From NCBI GenBank assembly GCA_963755705.1, contig CAVWKW010000001.1:1550001-1614000 (forward strand): a stretch of DNA of 64,000 nucleotides, written 5' to 3'. The notes under the pieces were generated by a model. The model was not told the origin of the DNA, did not search any database, and saw nothing but the letters and a program-made list of their open reading frames with translations. Position 1 is the stretch's first letter. Every line of letters begins with the position of its first letter. Positions 58,626 to 64,000 of this stretch are shown piece by piece. A program made the translations under genes and the position numbers. The stretch comes from JBARDN01 sp963755705 (GTDB taxonomy: Bacteria; Desulfobacterota; Binatia; Binatales; Binataceae).

Positions 58626-59024
58626 ATGCCAGAGAAGAAAAATATCATTTGGACGACCGGACGCCGCAAGACCGCGATCGCGCGAGTGCGGATGCTGGCG
58701 GGCTCCGGCAATTTCACTATCAATAATCGCACCCTTGACGATTATTTCCCCCGCGACACTTCGCGGATGCGGATTATCGAACCGTTCGAGCTGACCGAGA
58801 CCAAGGGCCAGTTCGACGTTATCGTCAGCGTCGAGGGGGGCGGGATTTCGGCCCAGGCCGACGCGGTCCGGCACGGGATCTCGCGCGCGCTGGTCGCGTC
58901 TTCCGAGACGCTCAGGCCCGCGTTGCGCAAGGCCGGGATGCTGACGCGCGACCCGCGAGAGGTCGAGCGCAAGAAGTACGGGCATCACAAAGCGCGCAAG
59001 CGTCCTCAGTACTCGAAGCGTTAG
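58626..59024 (+). CDS. rpsI: 30S ribosomal protein S9
   Basis: Encodes S9, 132 residues, of the 30S head. Conserved phrases are TTGRRKTAIARVRMLAGSG near the start, RxIIEPFELT, 'QADAVRHGISRALVASSETL' and the basic C-terminus 'ERKKYGHHKARKRPQYSKR' that contacts the decoding tRNA. ATG 58626 gives MPEKKNIIWTTG, the family start. Ends at 59,024 and is followed by a GC-rich terminator hairpin. Confidence 0.96.
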   Translation: MPEKKNIIWTTGRRKTAIARVRMLAGSGNFTINNRTLDDYFPRDTSRMRIIEPFELTETKGQFDVIVSVEGGGISAQADAVRHGISRALVASSETLRPALRKAGMLTRDPREVERKKYGHHKARKRPQYSKR

Positions 59025-59074
59025 TCTCAGAGAAACCCGATTGGGGATTAGTGGCACAGGCTTTCGCCTGTGGT

Positions 59075-59105
59075 CCCGCACCGGCTGAAGCCGGTGCGGG
59101 GCTTT
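59075..59105 (+). terminator. Terminator of rplM-rpsI
   Basis: An 11-bp perfect stem, CCCGCACCGGC-TGAA-GCCGGTGCGGG, with a tetraloop and trailing GCTTTA. It lies 50 bases after the rpsI stop. The upstream 59,051-59,073 block is a degenerate copy of the GTGGCACAGGC repeat seen at 17,369. The gap 59,025-59,450 otherwise has one GAGGGTGCTGCTCTGC repeat near 59,140. Confidence 0.6.
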
Positions 59106-59450
59106 ACCTATGAATGCGGCGCGCCCGTCTTTGCCGGATGAGGGTGCTGCTCTGCTGCTTCCTTTTAATCGCGCTGCGCTGAATTCGGACCTCACCTAAT
59201 CTCTCTTCTACTCTTCTACCGGGCGAGGGATCAGATCGCGCCCATCTTCCACGGGCGGAAAAATCACCGGCTAAAGCCGGTGCCACTTCAGAGAATTCAT
59301 TGGTGTGGCGCGCCCATCTGGCGTGCGCGCGGAGGTGTACGCAGAAGTACGTACAGCGCGGCCTGCGGCTTTGATATTCGGTTAAACCGATTTGACAGTG
59401 CATCGCTGTCCGAATAGAAGAATGCGGTGAGCGACAAGGAAAACCACGCT

Positions 59451-60245
59451 ATGCGCGCCGTAACAGCTCGCCCGCCTGTTAAAATTCACTTCATAATCGC
59501 GCTCGTTTTCGTGTTCGCTCTGATGCTCGCGCCGCGCGCAGCGTTTGCGCAGGCGACGGTCGCGGGAACGATCACGTCGTCCTCGGGCTCGGTCACGATC
59601 CAGCGCGGGGCCGCTACGCTTGGGGGCGCGGTCGGCACGCCGGTTGATGTCGGCGATCGGATCGTCACCGGAATTGGCGGGCACGTGATCGTGAAGCTGA
59701 ACGATCAGAGCACGCTCGAGCTTGGCGATTCGAGCAATATCGTAGTCGATCAGCAGACCGCCTCGCCGGTGGCGACGCGGGTGAGCTTGTTCGGGGGCGA
59801 GCTGCGATCGTTCGTGAATCACACGATCGGCGCGGCCGCGCCGAATTTTGAAGTGCATACGCCAAACGCGGTTGCGGCCGCGCGCGGCACGCGTTTCGAC
59901 ACGATCTTTTCGGCCGGGGCGGCGCGGCCGACCTTCGGCGATTGCCATAATTTTACTGACGTCGCGGTTCAGGACGGCGTGGTCAATCTCGCCACCGGGA
60001 ATAATCCGGGCGGCGGGATCAATATTGGGGCTGGATACGAAGCGACCGTGCCGTGCTTCCTGGCACCGACCGGCTCGGGTCCGCTGGGGATGACGGGAGC
60101 GTCGTCGTTCGGAGCGGCGGGTGGCGCCAGCTCGGTTGGCGTGATCACTCCGGTGGCTCCGGTGCCGCCGCCCGCGTGTCCGACGTGCGTCAACATGAAT
60201 ACCTCGCCGCCTCCTCCGCCTCCGCCACCCCCACCACGCGGATGA
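59451..60245 (+). CDS. FecR domain protein, secreted
   Basis: A 264-residue exported protein. It has a signal peptide (about residues 10-34, 'FIIALVFVFALMLAPRAAFA'), a FecR domain at about 35-170 ('SVTIQRGAATLGGAVGTPVD', 'DRIVTGIGGHVIVKLNDQST', 'NFEVHTPNAVAAARGTRFD'), and a Pro-rich C-terminus ending in P10-type runs. FecR-type periplasmic domains sense or scaffold envelope signals. ATG 59451 has an AAGGA site; GTG 59427 upstream is in frame with an AGAAG site and may be used instead. It heads the cassette FecR, barrel, CHASE2 cyclase. Confidence 0.85.
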   Translation: MRAVTARPPVKIHFIIALVFVFALMLAPRAAFAQATVAGTITSSSGSVTIQRGAATLGGAVGTPVDVGDRIVTGIGGHVIVKLNDQSTLELGDSSNIVVDQQTASPVATRVSLFGGELRSFVNHTIGAAAPNFEVHTPNAVAAARGTRFDTIFSAGAARPTFGDCHNFTDVAVQDGVVNLATGNNPGGGINIGAGYEATVPCFLAPTGSGPLGMTGASSFGAAGGASSVGVITPVAPVPPPACPTCVNMNTSPPPPPPPPPPRG

Positions 60246-60279
60246 TGATCGCTTATTGCAGCATCTGAGGAGGAATCGA

Positions 60280-61059
60280 GTGGCGCGCAAATTGTCCTGC
60301 CGACTTGTGTCCTATGTGGTTGCGGCCGTCGTGATGATCGGCGCGACGATCGCGGCAGTCCGTCCGGCCGCGGCCGAAGACTTCTTCGACAGCACCTATC
60401 CGAATTTCTTTACGATCCAGGATCCCGGCCGGCTCGACATCATCGGTTTCGGCGGCGGATTTGCCAGCGACAAGTACGCCACGATCCAGGAAGGCTTTCA
60501 GCTCGAACAAAGCGTGACGCCCTACATCGGCGCGGTGGCGCGGCTTACCGGCTATCAGCTATTCGAGGGCGGGGGCTTCGACAATCCGCTTAATCCCGGC
60601 ACCGGGCATCAGGCGCGGCTCAATTTCGGACGCGCGCAGGGCGGAGTGGACATCACGGTCTATCCGGGCACGCACATCTATATTCTGGGCGGCAAGGATT
60701 TCGGCGACAGCACCGCGACCGATATCGAGGGCGATGTATCGAGCTGGCTGTTCCTGCACTCGGAGCATCCGATAAATCTCGCGACCTCGACCATGTACAA
60801 CTACGAGAACGACGTGACCAGCATGTCGATCGATTTGCAGGCGATCGTCGCGTCGACCGAGCACTGGATTTTCATGGCGGGCGGCGGTGGCGCGGTTTAC
60901 CTGGGCGGATTCCTGGGTAGCGCCGAGGGCGAGGGCGGACCCGACCTTGGGGTTTACTATCGGCCGTGGCAGGTGGGATTCAGCGCGCAAGCGGGCTACG
61001 GCTCGGCGCATCAGTACGGACAGATCAGCTTCTACAAGCAACTCGGCTTTTACGAATAG
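60280..61059 (+). CDS. Outer-membrane beta-barrel-like protein
   Basis: A 259-residue protein with a signal peptide (about residues 1-31: VVAAVVMIGATIAAVRPAAA then EDF). The mature part alternates small hydrophobic and aromatic residues ('GRLDIIGFGGGFASDKYATI', 'QARLNFGRAQGGVDITVYPG', 'QVGFSAQAGYGSAHQYGQIS') and ends in FYKQLGFYE, the aromatic end of an outer-membrane barrel. GTG 60280 follows AGGAGGAATCGA exactly 7 bases on, so it is better than TTG 60256. It starts 34 bases after the FecR gene and probably works with it at the envelope. Confidence 0.75.
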   Translation: MARKLSCRLVSYVVAAVVMIGATIAAVRPAAAEDFFDSTYPNFFTIQDPGRLDIIGFGGGFASDKYATIQEGFQLEQSVTPYIGAVARLTGYQLFEGGGFDNPLNPGTGHQARLNFGRAQGGVDITVYPGTHIYILGGKDFGDSTATDIEGDVSSWLFLHSEHPINLATSTMYNYENDVTSMSIDLQAIVASTEHWIFMAGGGGAVYLGGFLGSAEGEGGPDLGVYYRPWQVGFSAQAGYGSAHQYGQISFYKQLGFYE

Positions 61060-61138
61060 ACCGGCGAAAATCGCCGGCGCGCGGGATTAGCGGCACCCGG
61101 CAGCGCGCGCTATTCTCGCTCGGGTAGAGCCGCATCCG

Positions 61139-63364
61139 ATGCCGCCGCAATCGCGCAAGCCACGCTTTCATCAGCCATTCTCATGGCGCACGTTTATCGT
61201 TGGAATTACGGTGATGGTGCTGATGCTGGCGCTCTTGATGGTCTATCCGGGCGCGCTCACCTTCGCTGAACTCAAGATCACCGACCTGCGGATGAATGCG
61301 CGCACGCCGCATCCGGCGACCAACCAGGTCGTCGTGGTAGGAATCGATCAGAAGAGTATCGCGGCGCTCGGGCATTGGCCGTGGTCGCGCGACGTGATGG
61401 CGCAGTTTCAGGACGCGCTTGCGTCGTACCGGCCGAAGGTCATCGGCTATGACCTGTTGTTCTCGGAAGCCGACTCGGATGTCGCGGCGCGGCGCGAGAT
61501 CGCGTCGCGGCTCACGGTGCTGGGCCTCAGCGACGCACAGATCCAGGAGGCGTTGGGCCACGACCACGACCAGAAATTCGCCGACTCGATCAAGGCGCAG
61601 GGCAGCACCTTTCTAGGCTACGCATTCGCGTTTCACCAGTTGATCAAGAGCGCCGGCGGAGCGCAGGCCGGTTATCTGTCGGAGCCGCTCGATCCGCCGC
61701 CACTCGCATACGCATTGACGCATGTAGCGCCGGGCGGCGCCGGGCCGATTATGCACGCCGACGCCTATCTTCCGCCGACGCCGATTCTGAATCGCGCCGC
61801 GCGCTGGACGGGATTTTACGATATCGAAGGCGATCTCGATGGCGAGATTCGCAATGAGCTGACCGTGATCGATTTTCACGGCAGGAAGTGCGTGCCGTTT
61901 TTTCTCGCGGTCGCGCAGGCCTATTTCGACGGCGCAACCCTCAAACTCAATCTGTTCCGCGATGGCGTCGCGAGTGTTGCGATCGGAAATCTGGTAATCC
62001 CGACCGATGAGATGGGACGGATGACGGTGACGTTTCGCGGTGCGACCGGAAGCATTCCGCACTACTCGCCGATCGACGTGATCGAGCATCGGATACCGGC
62101 TGATGCGTTATCCGGAAAGGTGGTGCTGGTGGGCGCGCTGGCGCAGGCGATCGGCGACCGCTCGGTCACTCCGGCGGGAGCTGAGTTTCCGCGCGTCGAG
62201 ATTCACGCCAATGCGATCGACGACGTGATCGCGCATGATTTTATCGACGCGAGCCGGACCGACACGATCGTGATGGAGCAGATCTGGGCGGTCGTGCTCG
62301 GGATCGCGATCTCGCTCGCGGTTGCGTACCTGACCGCGTCGATAGCGTTCGCGGCGGTGCTGACCCTGATGGCGGCGTATTTTGGCTTCGCGCAGTATCT
62401 GCTGATCGAGCGCGGAGTGTTGCTGGGGGTGGTGTTTCCGCTTGCGGTCGCAGGCGGCGTCGCGGGCGCGCTGGCGATTTACCGATACTGGACCGAGGGG
62501 CGCGAGAAACGCCGACTGCGCCATGCCTTCGAGCATTATCTGCATCCCGATGTAATCGCGTCGGTGGTGGATAATCCGGGCGGACTCAAGCTCGGCGGCG
62601 AGCGAAAGATCGTCACGATCCTGTTCGCGGATATCGTCAACTACACCGGGCTCTCCGAGCGCACCGATCCGGCCGCGCTGGTCGCGCTGCTCAACGACTA
62701 CATGACCAAGATGACCGACTTCATCCTCGAAAGCGGCGGGGTGGTGGACAAGATTCGCGGCGACGGGATCATGGCGTTCTGGGGCGCGCCGCTGGAGATT
62801 CCTAATCACGCGCGCTCGGCGATTGACTCGGCGCTATCGATGCTCGCGGAGCTGAAGTCGATGCGCGAGCATGACCCGCGCTTTGCGACAATTGATATCG
62901 GTGTGGGAATCGCGACCGGAGAGGCGATCGCCGGGAACTTCGGGGGAGCGCGCCGTTTCGACTACTCGGTTATCGGCGACACGGTCAATCTCGCGTCGCG
63001 TCTGGAGGGTCTAACCCGCCAGTTCAAGGTGCACCTGCTGGTCAGCAAGGAGACTTACACCGCGGCTGGAGATGGCTATATCGCGCGCGATATCGGGCTG
63101 GTCAAGGTGAAGGGCAAGAGCAATGCGGTGCCGATCATGGAAGTGGTTGCGACGGCCAAGGGCGCCGATCCAGAGTATTATGATCGCTTCGAATCCGCGC
63201 TCGAAAATCTGCGCCAGGGCGATCCGCGGCAGGCGTGCAGCACGCTCGAAGCGATGCGCGCGGAGCGGCCCGACGACGGCGTGATCGCGCTTTATCTGGA
63301 AAAGCTCGCGGTGTTGGCGGACTCGCCGGCGGGGGAGCTGGTGTTCGAGTTCGATACCAAGTAA
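61139..63364 (+). CDS. CHASE2-domain adenylate/guanylate cyclase
   Basis: A 741-residue class III cyclase. One N-terminal helix precedes a CHASE2 extracytoplasmic sensor (about residues 40-400; 'VVVVGIDQKSIAALGHWPWS', 'AQAIGDRSVTPAGAEFPRVE', 'VEIHANAIDDVIA'). Three more helices follow, then a catalytic domain with metal Asp in ILFADIVNYTGLSERTDP and RGDGIMAFWGAP, and 'YSVIGDTVNLASRLEG' with a KVKGKS end. Asp and Lys substrate positions suit adenylate cyclase, though cGMP cannot be excluded. The cyclase is last in the FecR/barrel cassette and signals from envelope to cytoplasm. Confidence 0.93.
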   Translation: MPPQSRKPRFHQPFSWRTFIVGITVMVLMLALLMVYPGALTFAELKITDLRMNARTPHPATNQVVVVGIDQKSIAALGHWPWSRDVMAQFQDALASYRPKVIGYDLLFSEADSDVAARREIASRLTVLGLSDAQIQEALGHDHDQKFADSIKAQGSTFLGYAFAFHQLIKSAGGAQAGYLSEPLDPPPLAYALTHVAPGGAGPIMHADAYLPPTPILNRAARWTGFYDIEGDLDGEIRNELTVIDFHGRKCVPFFLAVAQAYFDGATLKLNLFRDGVASVAIGNLVIPTDEMGRMTVTFRGATGSIPHYSPIDVIEHRIPADALSGKVVLVGALAQAIGDRSVTPAGAEFPRVEIHANAIDDVIAHDFIDASRTDTIVMEQIWAVVLGIAISLAVAYLTASIAFAAVLTLMAAYFGFAQYLLIERGVLLGVVFPLAVAGGVAGALAIYRYWTEGREKRRLRHAFEHYLHPDVIASVVDNPGGLKLGGERKIVTILFADIVNYTGLSERTDPAALVALLNDYMTKMTDFILESGGVVDKIRGDGIMAFWGAPLEIPNHARSAIDSALSMLAELKSMREHDPRFATIDIGVGIATGEAIAGNFGGARRFDYSVIGDTVNLASRLEGLTRQFKVHLLVSKETYTAAGDGYIARDIGLVKVKGKSNAVPIMEVVATAKGADPEYYDRFESALENLRQGDPRQACSTLEAMRAERPDDGVIALYLEKLAVLADSPAGELVFEFDTK

Positions 63365-63817
63365 CTGTTCGGTGGCAGATCAGTTTGAGATTTGCTCCGC
63401 TCGCGTTGCTGACTTGTCATTCCCGCGCGCACGGCTACCGCGCGCGAGGAAATCGGAATCGACTGCGCCGCTTTAATCCCTCTCCCTCCGGGAGATGGTG
63501 CCGCGAAGCGGCGAGTGAGGGTGCTGCTCTGCTGCCTTCCATTCAGAGCGATCGCAATGCGCAGGTTACCCGGAGCAGCACCCTCACCCGCGCGTCACGA
63601 TGCTTGCGACGAAAACGCAAGCATCGCGCCGCGCCGCCCTCTCCCGGAGGGAGAGGGTTTCCGCAGGAACCCCTAAAGCTAGTCAGCAGCGCGAATGGAG
63701 CAAATCTCAAACTGACCCACTACCGACAATCGCCATCAACTGTTACGACCCATGGATTCGTGATACACGGGTTACTGGTTGGTTAAGTTCTTTCCGGAGG
63801 TTCGCGCAATCCCACCG
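63365..63817. repeat. Repeat-rich gap between cyclase and argC
   Basis: Holds a REP-type unit (63,417-63,452: GTCATTCCCGCGCGCACGGC then TACCGCGCGCGAGGAA), and a further inverted element: GTGAGGGTGCTGCTC near 63,515 facing GAGCAGCACCCTCAC near 63,573, with CCCTCTCCCTCCGGGAG outside and CTCCCGGAGGGAGAGGG at 63,638. The family also occurs at 57,285-57,410. No coding gene is present. Confidence 0.6.
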
Positions 63818-64000
63818 ATGGCACATGACAGGGTCAGAGTCGCGATTCTGGGCGCGTCCGGGTACTCGGGAATCGAGGCCGTGCGTATCCTTGCAACTCA
63901 TCCGTTCGTCGAGATTGCGGCGCTTACGTCCGAGCACTATGCCGGGCGCGAAGTGGCCGACGTTTATCGCCATATGGCCGGGACCGACCTGCCCGCGTTC
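63818..64000 (+). CDS. argC: N-acetyl-gamma-glutamyl-phosphate reductase, N-terminus
   Basis: The first 61 codons of ArgC run off the right edge. The product begins MAHDRVRVAILGASGYSGIE with the Rossmann GASGYSG NADP motif, followed by 'ATHPFVEIAALTSEHYAGRE', typical of ArgC. The enzyme reduces N-acetylglutamyl phosphate in arginine synthesis. The start at ATG 63818 has a CGGAGG site, though about 17 bases upstream, so it may be inefficient or the start may be slightly later. In relatives argC often follows rpsI directly; here the FecR/cyclase cassette intervenes. Confidence 0.9.
   Translation, partial: MAHDRVRVAILGASGYSGIEAVRILATHPFVEIAALTSEHYAGREVADVYRHMAGTDLPAF

Overview
This is a 64 kb piece of a GC-rich (about 62-65 %) bacterial chromosome. 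Gene content is that of an aerobic, diderm bacterium: an aa3-type cytochrome c oxidase operon with its own haem A pathway, a DUF1302 outer-membrane barrel, an RND efflux pair, TonB, and Tad/Flp pilus minor proteins. Many single enzymes of lipid, epoxide and xenobiotic type (LLM flavin monooxygenase, epoxide hydrolase, enoyl-CoA hydratase, MaoC hydratase, SDRs, ACAD10-like phosphotransferase, M20 amidohydrolase) fit an uncultured soil lineage such as Candidatus Binatota (Desulfobacterota_B). That placement is an inference from gene content, not a tested phylogeny. No rRNA, CRISPR array or intact insertion sequence was seen. One tRNA (Asp) is present.

Layout. 0-0.15 kb: start of an acyl-CoA synthetase leaving the window on the minus strand. 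0.57-7.6 kb: plus-strand oxidase operon coxB-coxA-ctaA-ctaB-small TM ORF-coxC1-CxxC micro-protein-coxC2-coxD-DUF420. 7.7-14.4 kb: minus-strand block of two GSTs, TadE-TadE-TadG, and an alpha/beta hydrolase with an LLM monooxygenase next to a TetR regulator. 14.4-17.3 kb: a cobalamin riboswitch driving TonB, a secreted protein and YqeY. 17.4-20.1 kb: repeat-rich region with a frameshifted BrnTA pair, an SDR and an acyl-CoA dehydrogenase stub. 20.1-28.7 kb: epoxide hydrolase, an SRPBCC-ArsR pair with twin operators, an ABC-F protein, and a divergent 1300-residue protein combining a degenerate nuclease fold, TPRs, a GreA/B-C-like segment and a PIN domain. 28.7-40 kb: LOG, dienelactone hydrolase fusion, MFS, NAD synthetase, gluconokinase, a lipoprotein, DUF4239, M20 hydrolase and a two-domain alpha/beta hydrolase. 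40-47.5 kb: DUF1302 barrel, a fatty-acid or xenobiotic gene run, a sigma-54-preceded Gly-rich secreted protein and a crotonase. 47.8-57 kb: an RND pump and a very large S53 protease. 57-64 kb: repeats, tRNA-Asp, rplM-rpsI, a FecR/barrel/CHASE2-cyclase cassette, and the start of argC.

How the genes fit together. The oxidase operon encodes the catalytic core, both haem A biosynthesis steps and several small membrane subunits. The 41.9-47.5 kb run (MaoC, SDR, APH-like kinase, NTF2-like protein, crotonase) looks like accessory acyl-CoA or hydroxyacid catabolism. The RND permease and adaptor form an operon but have no outer-membrane factor here. FecR, barrel and CHASE2-adenylate cyclase read as one envelope-sensing unit sitting between rpsI and argC, genes that are often neighbours elsewhere.

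The most unusual item is the 24.3-28.2 kb multidomain protein, whose architecture suggests a single-gene conflict or RNA-cleavage system. Other points worth attention are the haem A synthase frame that has no stop until it has crossed all of ctaB, a buried 40-residue membrane protein, two independent frameshifts in neighbouring brnT and brnA, a textbook sigma-54 promoter, twin ArsR-type operators, and several families of palindromic dispersed repeats.
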